DNA of 64,000 nucleotides from Eunapius fragilis. Its lineage: Eukaryota; Porifera; Demospongiae; Spongillida; Spongillidae. Position numbers and translations under genes: made by a program. The stretch lies in contig OY811988.1 of NCBI GenBank assembly GCA_963681505.1, forward strand, positions 6,198,927 to 6,262,926. Direction: 5' to 3'. This document shows, piece after piece, positions 50,891-62,159 of the stretch (position 1 is its first letter; each line of letters opens with the position of its first letter). The notes under the pieces are model-generated. The model saw only the letters and a program-made list of their open reading frames with translations, ran no database searches and was not told the DNA's origin.

Positions 50891-53240
50891 TTTCAGCAAG
50901 CTTTCGTAGTCGCGTGCACACTTGCAAATGCCTTTCAAGCATACTCTAGCCTTTAGAACAGACATGGGTACCCTCGTTCAAATCCATGCATACTACGCCG
51001 TCAGCGTTCTAGGTCACGGGCACACATAAACAAGCTATCATTACTATGAGAAAAACTTAGAGTGACGACACCACTTATGCATTGCGTTTGTTTGGCTGCC
51101 AATTGAAAATCAATTGATTTAATTGACATACATTGTATGGTCCGGGCACGACTAAAATTATTTGTTTATCATCTTCGAGTGACTCGCGTTTTTGGGCCCA
51201 GTGTTGCACTGTGCTACGAATCCTTGTGGTTAGCGCCAGGTATACGATGATTATATTTGCATGGTTGCTCTGAACAGAGCAGTAATTGTTTAGCACGAAT
51301 GTCATTTACGGGTGTCTATTTTACTAACATCAAGGCTTGACGTAGTGTACAATAAGTTAAAAGCGCGACTGCATTAGGACGTGTTGTTGGAAGATTGCGT
51401 TGTGCTCTGGCGTATCGTAAGCACCATATAGGACCAATTGCTGCATCAAGCAGACCTCTAGTTACGAGGCAGACCATCCAGCGCGTACACACTGCACACG
51501 CACTCCACACAGATATAAGCCCTCACTCACCTTTTAAGAACCCTCACGTCACTACAATAAGCAGCCTGTACGCTACCTACCAATCTAATCTATAAAATTT
51601 GAATTTGAAATAGTTACTTATTAATAATTCCTTTTAATGCACTTTGTAGCGATTGGCCTTTGTAGCAGAGCTGAGCTGTTTAAACAGGTACGAAGGGTGG
51701 AATATACGTGCCGCACATTTCTGAAGGTGCAACAGGGGTACGCGGGAGAGTGTACAACCTATTCCGGAATACAATGCGCGAGTCCCTTTATGTACAACCA
51801 CTCGATACTTTGAAATTTGCCATAGCCTTGCCTTACACCTTTCATCCTTTAGAAATGTGTGGCACAGGAGCGAGGACAGACTGCCCACGCAAGACCGAAC
51901 TTTGTTCTCGTCTATTGAACTTCCATCGAGGTACGTTCCTAATTACTTTTTTGTATAACGTCCGCACATTTGGCCGTTGATACAAGTTTTTTTATTAACT
52001 AAGCTTCCCACACGACTGGCGTGCCACCTACGAGCTTAATGCACATCTGCTGGGCCACGTTCAATATTATATCTCTAAGCCGTGCGATTCAAACGCACTA
52101 CCGTACCTACCTTGTCACCTAAATTAAGTCGTTGTCCATTAATTAACCAGGCTTTACTCACACGTATGGCGTGTCTTTTAGCAGCTAGCTTGACACCTGC
52201 AGTGCCATGTATAATTTGAACACACGTATGCAGCGGTAGTAAAAAGCACTACAGTACCTGCATATGGCCTTGTCACTTAGCTAAGGTTACATGTGCCACG
52301 ATGGGCTTGTTAGAACATCTTGATGCACTATGGGAAGGACCAACCACCCGCCAACCCACCCAACAGACTTACAAATTTTCCTTGCATAAATTGTATAGAA
52401 GTGCACATGCTGGAACTACATCATTTTAAGTGTACACTGTATTACATGTCCTTAGTATGTGAAGAAACATCGCACTGCAAATTAAAACTACTAGCAATTA
52501 GCAAGCGACTTAAACAGATTTGTTGACTTAATTACATTCATACCGATGAACCCACAACTGCTTCGTTAGGTTTATACATCGCTATAAATAGAGAAATGGA
52601 TAATATTTTATTTATACCAGCGAGGCCCGGGAACAAAGTACCGCCAAGGTTCATAGCATTACGGCTTTGGGTCCGCTATGTTCCTCCCATAGCAGGGGTT
52701 TTGTTAAGCGTTTTTATTTTTGTGTATCGCAACAATATATTGATTATATCTCGAGTGTGTTTTACAGTTACCTTACAAAGGCTAGGTGAAGGTATGTGCC
52801 CCCGCATCACTATTTTTGTACGTCTGCCTGCCGTGCAACGTACAAGCTTTGTATAAATCTGCTGTGCCACGTGCAATCTATAACTGTGTTAGCAGTGCCG
52901 ATTCTAATGCACAACCCCCCCCACCCCACATACACACATACTGCCTTGTCTATTATCCAAGCTTTACACACGACAGGTGTGGCATGTAAGCTTAATAACA
53001 TTTTTAATCATGCCGATTCTAACGCACTACCCCTCCACTAGCTTAAGAAATAACTGGCATGCCATGTAAAAGCAATATCAGCTGTGCCCAATCTTCGTAC
53101 ACGTCTGCCACGTGATTGAAATGCACTACCCCCACCACCACACACACACACGCACACGCTCATATATGTCACGTAGCCTTTGTCGTGGATACAGATACAC
53201 GGTTTGAACATGCCTAAAGGGTAGACCGTGTATATGTATT
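50891..53240 (+). repeat. Subtelomeric module A, copy 2
   Basis: Follows module A copy 1 (38310-40560) closely, from ACAGACATGGGTACCCTCG at about 50958 to AACATGCCTAAAGGGTAGACC at about 53207. Differences are small indels (for example GTGAAGGTATGTGCC against GTGCC near 52788) and substitutions that break frames. It includes the second TATAAATAG (52583) and a short C tract (about 52914). Confidence 0.85.
52583..52591 (+). promoter_or_regulatory. Conserved TATA-box-like TATAAATAG, module A copy 2
   Basis: Same sequence and context as the site at 39947, with the downstream CCAGCGAGGCCCGGGAAC also kept. Conservation between otherwise drifting copies is the only support. Confidence 0.3.
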
Positions 53241-54164
53241 AACCCCTACTAAAAATTTACTTACTACCATGCGTTGCTCTATTGTTTTGATAAGGCCACT
53301 AGGGCCTTCCTCAAAATCACACATATTTGCCATGCAGTGCAGTTAAAAATAGTACACAAATAAAAAGGATTCCAATATTTCTGATTGTGGCTTTTACAAA
53401 GGTTCTAAATAGACATGTAGGAAAATAACAATATGTATGAATTCTTTGGGTAACCAACACATACCTATACATGTATATAAGATACACTGTAGATGTACGC
53501 ATTATAAGAATCTGCTGTGCTATATAGGTAACACCTACTCGCGAGATTACTGTGCCAGGCAGAGAGACCTTATAAGTTTACAGTAGTAATAAATTTAATT
53601 TTAACGAGAGACTCATTAACCTATGGGCGGTCCTGCTTGAATTGGTTCAAATACATTGTACCAAATACATAATGGTATTCGGTCCCATCTCACCCAAAAT
53701 AAGATCTATTAAGATGTAATAGTTTTTGAACACAAATGTCAAGTCTGTTGTGCACACATGCATTATAATTGACACATAGTGGTCTGCTTAAATATATGGG
53801 AACCACCATAACAATAAGATTTATTGAAGCAATAAAATTAATAGTTGGTACTTGTAGGTTATTATAAATTTTTTCTTCTACGTTTCCAGGTGGACCAGCA
53901 GTGCTTTGAAGGCATGCATCATTTTTGACCGTCATCTGAAAAAAAAAAAGAGTTATCACAAAGTGAAACAAAATACAGCCATGCAGAAAGGCAAATATGA
54001 AGGTGACATTCAAGCAGTGACTATTGCAAAGTAGGGTTGGTAAGAAAAAATGAAATATTGAATTCTTTCAGTGGCTTGTACTTGTATACAATGGCTGCAC
54101 AATGTAAACACGTAGACCATTATACAAATGACAGCCTATATACGGGCTTATGCACAAAGTTTGG
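53241..54164 (-). other. Spacer with module D fragment and a possible minus-strand exon
   Basis: A fragment of module D (AAGGCCACTAGGGCCTTCC) lies at about 53293-53340. On the minus strand a pure T tract ending in CAG (to 53936) is an excellent splice acceptor. It is followed by an open stretch starting ATGACGG, within a 107-codon frame that reads through the acceptor. I do not recognise the peptide; the exon call is tentative. The rest is AT-rich and unassigned. Confidence 0.35.
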
Positions 54165-54770
54165 CCTTTAATATTAACCAAGCCTCACACACGACTGGCA
54201 TGCCATGTAAAAGCTTACTCCATATCTGCCGTGACATGTGCAATCTTCACACATGTATGCAGCGCGAGTAAAATGCACCACACACACACAACTCACACAC
54301 ACACAACACACACACACACACATATGCCCTTGTCACATAGCTTCGTTGATACACCTACATTCCTGGGGCGGACTTAATTTCTTTACTCCTAAAAATAATA
54401 CAGACCTAGATTATAATTGTTAGATTTTGTCAAGGCCACTAGGGCCTCCCTTAAAAATCACACACATTAGTCATGGCAGTTTAAAAAAAAAGTTACACAA
54501 ATAAAAATAAACAAAGGCACACATGTATAAAAAGGATCCCAAACATTAAAGGTTGTGCCTCTCACAATCTACAACCTGGATAAAGAAAGTGAATAGTAAT
54601 ATATAAATATAAGTGAATTTATTCTCACGGAAACACACATACACATGCATATACGCACACACACACAAATACTAAATTATTTAAGGTGCTATAACATATT
54701 AATTATGCAGCAAACGTAGCTTACGGGTCTAGGCCTATGTACTACTTATCACAGGGTACGATGTATTATA
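54165..54770 (+). repeat. Module D, copy 3
   Basis: Starts AAGCCTCACACACGACTGGC, then CTGCCGTGACATGTG, a CA-rich run (about 54278-54322), CATAGCTTCGTTGATACACC, GTCAAGGCCACTAGGGCC and a long AT-rich tail with ACACACATACACATGCATAT. It parallels 44115-44640 over its full length and 37705-38060 over its first part. Confidence 0.75.
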
Positions 54771-55980
54771 TAGATCTATCAATGGTGCACACTGAGACCT
54801 ATAGCAGTTAAATTAATTTTAGTTTGAGGTAGATTAGCTTAAGCACCCTATGGTCCTATTTCATTTGGTTTTAATATATCGTAACACCCATGTAATAACT
54901 ACCAAATGCATCATGGTATATTACTGCCCAAAGCATTTAGCAATTGTGCCATCAGTTAGTTACTAGAAGTGGCCATAGCATTAAAATGAAAAAAAAAGTG
55001 GAGGCAAGTACCTCACTGAGTCAAGGTTGGGTATGGGGGAAAGCTGATCGGACCCAAGGCCATAAATGCCAAACAATCAATTCGTTTTTGCGGCTGGCAT
55101 TTAATGTCTACTTAATCCAGCCAATAAAAAAATAATCAGTCAGGATCAGTTTCACACAAGTTTTAGCACGCACATCCTAGCACTTGTAAGCTTATCATCC
55201 TCATCCAATGGGTGCACCTGCAATGCCGCACAATAATATTACATAGCAATAGCTACACTTGCAATGGTACACCTGCAATGCCTTGCAACGGGTACATTTG
55301 CAGCCTTTTATATAGCCACAGGGACACTTGCAATATGCCTTATGAAAGCTTCTATAGCCACGAGGACATTTACATGAAGCTTATAGACTCGCGCGGGCAT
55401 GCACAACTTATACACTAGCCACCATTACCATACCACGCTTCTACACACTTATACATAGGTTTAGAAGCTTTACAGGCCCACGGACACACAGTTACATGCA
55501 AGATACCGTTAACTCTCTACCATAAGCGTGTCCAATGGGACATACTTATGCTTGGGATCGTATTCAAGGTTGCTGATGAGGTCAAACATTCGTAAAGCCA
55601 CTTTCCATGCTGCAAACCTCATAGCCATGCTATTGTAACAGTATACATTTTTTTGTACTTGTATAGTACAAAAAGCCGTTTGTGTATAACTAAGATGTTT
55701 ATGTATAGTTAACGATTTCAAGAATTAGTGTTAGTTGCAATTAAATAATTATGTATACCATTATAGTAATACCTCTTTAAAATAAAAGCAATTATGTGAT
55801 ATGCTCAGCCAGAATGCACCTTTAAAAACAAGTGCACATGCTTATTACAAAAGGGACTACAGTTTTTCAAGGGTGCACCATATGGGTTCTTGCACATTGT
55901 TTATTACCAGTGTGTGTTTTTAGTAGATAATGCATACAAGTGTAGAGATATGCCTGTTGTACTATCACATTCATAAGTAG
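54771..55980. other. Unrecognised AT-rich region
   Basis: No gene recognised. 55230-55360 contains loose repeats of GCCACAGGGACACTTGCAAT resembling 43980-44090. Short ORFs show no family features. Confidence 0.5.
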
Positions 55981-56029
55981 ATGTGCATAGCTCTTACCTT
56001 TTTTCCACCTCACAAACAGGAAGTACATC

Positions 56030-56165
56030 TGCGTCCTACATGTGTTGGAGTTGCCACTTGGACAAGCCGGACCAAATAAATATACACGATCTTACAAATG
56101 AATCTCGCATCTGCTTCAGTTTGAGACTGTTAGTAGCTATCCTGCAAAGCAAAAAGTTGGACAGT
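56030..56165 (-). other. Duplicated exon-like segment, copy 1
   Basis: About 75% similar by eye to 56946-57080. On the minus strand it reads as a pyrimidine-rich acceptor (TTTTTGCTTTGCAG, about 56145) followed by a short open stretch and a donor-like TTTGTAAGA. On the plus strand an 85-codon frame (55983-56240) also crosses it. Gene identity unknown; it may be a remnant of a decayed gene. Confidence 0.3.
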
Positions 56166-56597
56166 GCAGATGAGGTTTATTTATTTGAGCTTTGTAAGTG
56201 TTGTAAACAAATGTTTATTGAGTTGATTGCATTATTTTAATTTTATTTTAGATACATTAATATAATAAAATCTACACACAGACATACAAAATTATTAATA
56301 CAATCACACTGATATTACGTAATTTTATTAAAAAGTAGCACGATGTTAATAAGCTAGCTGCCACACTTAGACAAGTGGTTTTGCAATGCATCCCAAGGTG
56401 AAGCATTCCCTTTAGGGTTCTAAGAAGGCTTCAATCCAGCGTTGCGGTGCAGAGAGGCAATGCAGCATCTTTCATGGAATATACTAGCAGTGTAATTATA
56501 ATGTATTGAACGTTGTGTTTCTTTCATTCTGTACCTTTAAATAATCGTAGTTAAAAAAAAAATAGTCTACCGTCCGACAATATTAATTATAATATTG

Positions 56598-56890
56598 GGG
56601 CATGGTGATACCCAGAAGGGTATGAAACAAGAAAGAAGGCAGCGATGAAGCTACTCCTGACCAAATGGGTATATGCATTGAAGAGGCTTAAACGATAATC
56701 CGACTTAATATGTTATCGGAGGTAGGACTGCTGAATGATAGCTACTCTTGACCTTTAAAGGCTTTAAAGGAGCCAAAAAATAATAATAAAAATCCGACAC
56801 TACCACAATATATGAAGGTTTAATACCGGAGAGATATCCAGAAGGGTACAAAAAAGAAAGTTGTGATCGATGGAGCTACTCCCGACCCTT
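56598..56890 (+). repeat. Short diverged duplication (CCAGAAGGGTA..GGAGCTACTCC)
   Basis: CCAGAAGGGTATGAAACAAG with GAAGCTACTCCTGACC (56610-56661) has a diverged copy CCAGAAGGGTACAAAAAAG with GGAGCTACTCCCGACC (56838-56888). Between them lies a third partial GCTACTCTTGACC (about 56740). The rest of the surrounding DNA is AT-rich with no gene. Confidence 0.5.
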
Positions 56891-56945
56891 AATTAATGGC
56901 AGCATAAAAGCCTAGACAACAAATTAGGCGTTGTCCCCACCACCA

Positions 56946-57080
56946 GAGGAGTTGCCACTTGAACAAGAAAGACGAAGTATACATGCACGATGAAACAAAT
57001 GAATCTCACATCTGCTCGATTCTGAGGCTGTTAGTAGCCATCCTGCAAGGCAATGCCAATATAGTTGGAGACTGCAGATC
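56946..57080 (-). pseudogene. Duplicated exon-like segment, copy 2
   Basis: Relative of 56030-56165. On the minus strand it keeps CCTTGCAG followed by ATGGCTACTAACAGCC, but hits a stop after about 11 codons and has lost the donor-like site (TTTGTTTCA). This reads as a decayed copy. Confidence 0.3.
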
Positions 57081-57089
57081 AGGATTTTT

Positions 57090-57900
57090 TTGTAACATTT
57101 ATATAGCAGTATTATATAAAAAAAATAGTGCATGATATAGCATTATATTATATAAAAGTGAAAGCATATGCGGCAAGCTGCTGCATTTGAATAAGGGTTC
57201 ATTCTGTCAGAGATCATAGTGTCACCAATTTTCAAATGCAAAAGGCAGAGTTGACACCTATCTTGTATGAGCTTGATATCTGCAAAAAAAACTCATATAC
57301 GGCACATTTGAGCAATTGTCTTGTCCGGTAAATCCTCAGGGAAGTGCTATGATCCCTTAGCCCAGTTATTATTCTTGTTCAATACAGTGTTATATCTTGG
57401 TACAAATTTGCTGATCATATATGAGTTGCCCGAGTTTTTTAAAGATCTACTGTAACTTAGTGATGGGGCATGCAGGATCGATCCTGTTGTGCACGGTCTC
57501 ACTATGTTTCCTTTGAGAGTCATATAAGTTGTTTAGTTTCTGTTAGGGGCCCTATATTTTAGAACGGTTTATTGATCTGCGCATACACATCGTCGGGTGT
57601 TAACCAATAATAGAGGCAAATGCAGGAATCTGTATACCGTTATTGTTGACGAGGTGGATTACATTTACCATTTTATCTAAGCTTCCAATTTTTTTTAAAT
57701 TGAGAAAAAATTGTTATGCAAGTCGGACAACACGGATGGTCTTTCTCACAGGATTGGGAGCAACCTATTACTCACTGGCTCAATCATGTGTCTTGCAAGG
57801 GGGATTAAGGACACTTAATTGGCTCCATACATGCAGCTGCATGGAGCTTGAATGGTAAAGCCTACTGTATTCAAGAAGGATGGAGGTTTGCGGGATCCCT
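57090..57900. other. Unrecognised AT-rich region
   Basis: No gene, RNA or repeat recognised. A 71-codon plus-strand frame at 57643 has no family features. Confidence 0.5.
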
Positions 57901-57904
57901 GTCG

Positions 57905-58859
57905 GGGTGAGAAAATTGACTTAGAATTGCGATGTCCATCTACACTATGCAGATCAGTGAATTTAACATTAACACACGACTGTAACTGTAGGAGAGATGA
58001 TGTGTAAATGCAGATCGAATTATTCTTCGCGTAGATTATACAAAACGGCTTCTAAATCTTGCCATAGAGTATCACCAAGACATTATGTGCATCTGTTGAT
58101 ACACGCGACAATCAACTGACGAGTATAGTATTAACTATTCATCGCACATACAACATGCATGTACGAGTGTTTCCACATTGTACACTTGGTAAATGCATGT
58201 AACCCTTTACATTATACATGCAGCTGTACACGCATATAGTGACGATCATATAAATTTAGACTTATCGATATGCACGAGATAGCAATTGACGGCAATAGCA
58301 TTATTTGCAACCGTTGAACGGTATTCTAGTTACAATGCGAAAAAATACAAATCTCTTGAATAGTAATCAACATGCAAGCAGTGAAATAAAAATAGATGCA
58401 ACATCACTAAGTACGTATGCACAATTTGGAATGCTCCGTTCGTGTGAATGCTGTACATGTAAATACACACGTACATTTGACTGCAGCAAATGCACATTCT
58501 ATATGAAATAATGTATTGACGACAGAAAATGGCAAAGTCAATCAGTATTAATACATTTCTCTGCAGTGATTGGACAGCACGTTCATTGACTGAGAATTGG
58601 CAAGTTCATCTACACTGTGAAGATCAGTTGTCAATTTAGCATCAAACACGACTGTAACGGTCTCTTATGCAGACCGAATTATTATACGTGTGTTCATACA
58701 TTTCAGAATTTATGGCCTTGCTTTGAGTAGCATCTGTCGGGTTAGCTACTATCAACTGACGAGTTTAGAAAACCAGCCTATATAACAGTAGGAGTATTTC
58801 CGATCGACCATTTGCAATACTTGTATTTACACTTGGTAAAGGCATGTACGTAACCAATT
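57905..58859 (+). repeat. Degenerate long-period duplication (about 650 bp)
   Basis: GTCCATCTACACTATGCAGA (57932) and CATCAACTGACGAG-type sequence (about 58105) recur in altered form at about 58606 and 58745, and GCAGCTGTACACGCATATAG at about 58220 recurs at 58871. It leads into the more regular 232-bp repeat. No coding function seen. Confidence 0.5.
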
Positions 58860-59795
58860 TGATTATACCCGCAGCTGTACACGCATATAGGGACTATCGA
58901 TAATATCATTTTAAATATTATGGACTTAATGATATGCACGAGACGGCAATTGACGGCGATAGAAATACTGAACTGGATTTTTTTTGGATTACTACAATGT
59001 GGAGCAATTCAAATCTCTCACAGTTAATAACGTGCAGTGAGAATAAATTATCTGGAAACGTACATGGCAATTTTTGGCAGATCAGACGATGCAAACGATA
59101 CCCGCAGCTGTACACGCATACGGAGACTATCGACAATATCACTTTAAATATTATGGATTTAATGATATGCCCGAGACGGCAATAGACGGCGATAGAAACA
59201 TTGAACGGGATTTTTTTTTGTTTACTGCAATGTGGAGCAATTCAAATCTCTCACAGTAACGTGCAGTCAGAACAAATTATCTGGAAACATACATGGCAAT
59301 TTTTGGCAGATGAGATGATGCAAACGATACCTGCAGCTGTACACGCATATGGGGACTATCGATAATATCATTTTAAATATTATGGACTTAATGATATGCA
59401 CGAGACGGCAATTGACGGCGATAGAAACATTGAACAGGATTTTTTTGTTTACAACAAAGTGGAGCAATTTAAATGTCGCACAGTTAGTAACGTGCAAACA
59501 GTCAGAACAAATTATCTGGAAACATACATGGCAATTTTTGGCAGACGAGACGATGCAAACGATACCCGCAGCTGTACACGCATATGAGGACTATCGATAA
59601 TATCATTTTAAATATTATGGACTTAATGATATGCGCGAGATGGCAATTGACAGCGAAACATTGAACTTGGATTGTTTTGTTTACTACAATGTGATGCAAT
59701 TTAAATCTCTCACAGTAACTAACGTGCAAACAGTCAGAACTAATTATCTTGAAACATTCATGGCAAATTTTGGCAGATGAGACGTTGCAAACGCA
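58860..59795 (+). repeat. Tandem repeat of about 232 bp, four copies
   Basis: ATGGACTTAATGATATGC-type starts lie at 58920, 59153, 59382 and 59617, giving periods of 233, 229 and 235 bp. Each unit includes GAGACGGCAATTGACGGCG, a T-run, CAATGTGGAGCAATTCAAAT, CATGGCAATTTTTGGCAGA and GCAGCTGTACACGCATA. Small ORFs on either strand are by-products. Confidence 0.85.
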
Positions 59796-60200
59796 AATAT
59801 TATATTTCTCAAATGTTTACGAATGCACGTGGGAATACATCGTACAAAAAATACTTTGATAAAAGCGTGTTTGTATGCTTTCATAATATATAAAATGCAA
59901 GACTGTATGAATCCAGCAAATGCAGCATTTTTGGGTGCGTCAAATTTCTGAGCACCGTTCATCTGAATGCAGTACGTGCGTGTGATTATAAATGTAAATA
60001 CATATAAACGACAGCAGCAACTGCTCATGAATTAGAATGCATGCTAATGCAAATCTGTACTAATGTTGAAAACCATAAAAATGCAATTTTGAATGCAGTG
60101 TCGTTAAAAAACAAATGCAACATAGAGAGCAAGACTAAAAGGGTCAGATAAACGTTTGACAACAATGTGTCCAATGTGATAAAGAAGTGGATAAAGATTT
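59796..60200. other. Unrecognised AT-rich spacer
   Basis: No gene or clear repeat. It separates the 232-bp repeat from the telomere-proximal 110-bp repeat. Confidence 0.5.
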
Positions 60201-62159
60201 TAAATTCAGTTAAACATAGGGATAAAAGGGACGGATAAAGCAGGTGTAAGTGAGCAGTATGGGTCATAGGAAAGAGGTTTTGAAATGAAGGGTTCATGAT
60301 ATTTGTGTTTAGTTAAACAATTAAAACAGACCAAGAAAATATTACTTAGTATTATGTGGTAGTAGGAGAGATTTTGAATGAAGTAGGTCATAATCTTCTA
60401 GCGAAGTTAAACAATTATTGACTCCAAAATTTCACCAAGTACATACAGGGCAAGGTCTGGTAGCAGGAAAATAGATATTATGAATGAATAGGGTCGTAAT
60501 TTTCAAGTGTAGATAAACAATTATAGATTAAGAAAATACTGAGAAGTTCATACACGGCAGTGTGTCGGATAGATACTTATAATGAAGAGGGTCAAGATAT
60601 TCATGTGTACATAAATAACTAAAGAACGAACAAGAAGTTATTAGGGGCAATGTATCGTAGTAGGATATCAGACAATAAAAATGAAACAGTTCATGATTTT
60701 CAAGGGTAATGAAAAAATATAGATTGAAGAAAAATAAAACAAGGTCATACTGCAGTGTATGGTAATTGAAAAAATGAGATATCGAATGAAATGGTTAATG
60801 ATTTTCAAATGTAGTTAAACAATAATAGATTGATGAAAAACATCAAGTACATACAGGGCAATGTGTGGTAAAAGGAAATTGGAGATGACAAAAGGTCACG
60901 ATGTTCAAGTGTAGTGAAACAATAATACATTAAGGAAAAAGAACAATTAGATATTACAAGGTAGTGTGAGGTAGTTGGAAAATAGAGATTTTGAATGAAG
61001 AGGTTCATTACTTTCAAGTCAAGTTAAATAATTACTGATTAAACGAATACATCAAGAAGTTCATACAGAGCAATGTGTGGAAGTAGGAAAACAGAGATTT
61101 TGAATGAAGAGGGTCACGATTTTCAAGTTTGGTTAAGAGATAATTAAATATAGAAAGACATTAAATAGTAATTACAGGCTAGTGTGTGGAAAATCGAAAA
61201 AAGATTTTAAATAAAGGGGCATGATGTACAAGTGTTAGTTACATTATTACGAATTAAAGAAATACATCAAAAAGTTAATACAGCAGAGTGTGTAGTAGGA
61301 AAACAGAGAATTTGAATGAAGAGGGTCACACTGCTAAAGTTCAGTTTAACGATAATTTTAAAATATAAATACATAGAGAAGTAGTAACAGGGCAGTGTGT
61401 TGTAATAGGAAAACAGAGATTTTGAATAAAGTGGGTCATGTTATTCAAGTGTTGATTACACAATTACGAATTAAAGAAATACATCGAAAAGTTTATACAG
61501 CTGAGTGTGTGGTAATAGGAAAACAGAGATTTTAAATAAAGTGGGTTATGTTATTAAAGTGTTAGTTACACATTTAAAGAAATACATCGAAAAGTTTATA
61601 CAGCAGTGTGTGGTAATAGGAAAACAGAGATTTTGAATAAAGTGGGTCATGCTATTCAAGTGTTGATTACACAATTACGAATTAAAGAAATACCATCTAA
61701 AAGTATATACAGCAGAGTGTGTGGTAATAGGAAAACAGAGATTTTGAATAAAGTGGGTCATGTTATTCAAGTGTTAGTTACACAATTACGAATTAAAGAA
61801 ATACATCGAAAAGTTTATACAGCAGAGTGTGTGGTAATAGGAAAACAGAGATTTTGAATAAAGTGGGTCATGTTATTCAAGTGTTAGTTACACAATTAGG
61901 AATTAAAGAAATACATCGAAAAGTTTATACAGCAGAGTGTATGGGAATAGGAAAACAGAGATTTTGAATAAAGTGGGTCATGTTATTCAAGTGTTATTTA
62001 CACAATTGCGAATTAAAGAAATACATCGAAAAGTTTATACAGCAGAGTGTGGTAATAGGAAAACAGAGATTTTGAATAAAGTGGGTAATGTTATTCAAGT
62101 GTTAGTTGCACAATTACGAATTAAAGAACTACATCGAAAAGTTTATACAGCAGAGTGTG
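60200..62159 (+). repeat. Telomere-adjacent tandem repeat of about 110 bp
   Basis: The unit contains GGTAATAGGAAAACAGAGATT, GGTCATGTTATTCAAGTGTT, ACACAATTACGAATTAAAGA and CATCGAAAAGTTTATACAGC. GGTAATAGG starts at 61511, 61612, 61723, 61833, 61943 (variant) and 62051, giving periods of 101, 111, 110, 110 and 108 bp. Toward the left, units become progressively diverged (GGTAGTAGGAAAA, TTTTGAATGAAGAGGGTCA and so on) but can be followed to about 60200. The last unit breaks at CAGAGTGTG, directly joined to TTAGGG. Confidence 0.9.

Noticed and set aside
37811-54322. CA-repeat ORFs (Thr-His repeats) at 37.8, 44.1 and 54.3 kb
   Set aside because: They are translations of CA microsatellites within module D.
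36879-62159. Reverse transcriptase, integrase or transposase genes in the subtelomere
   Set aside because: No frame outside the helicase locus shows recognisable motifs; the longest others are about 100-120 codons and not conserved among copies.
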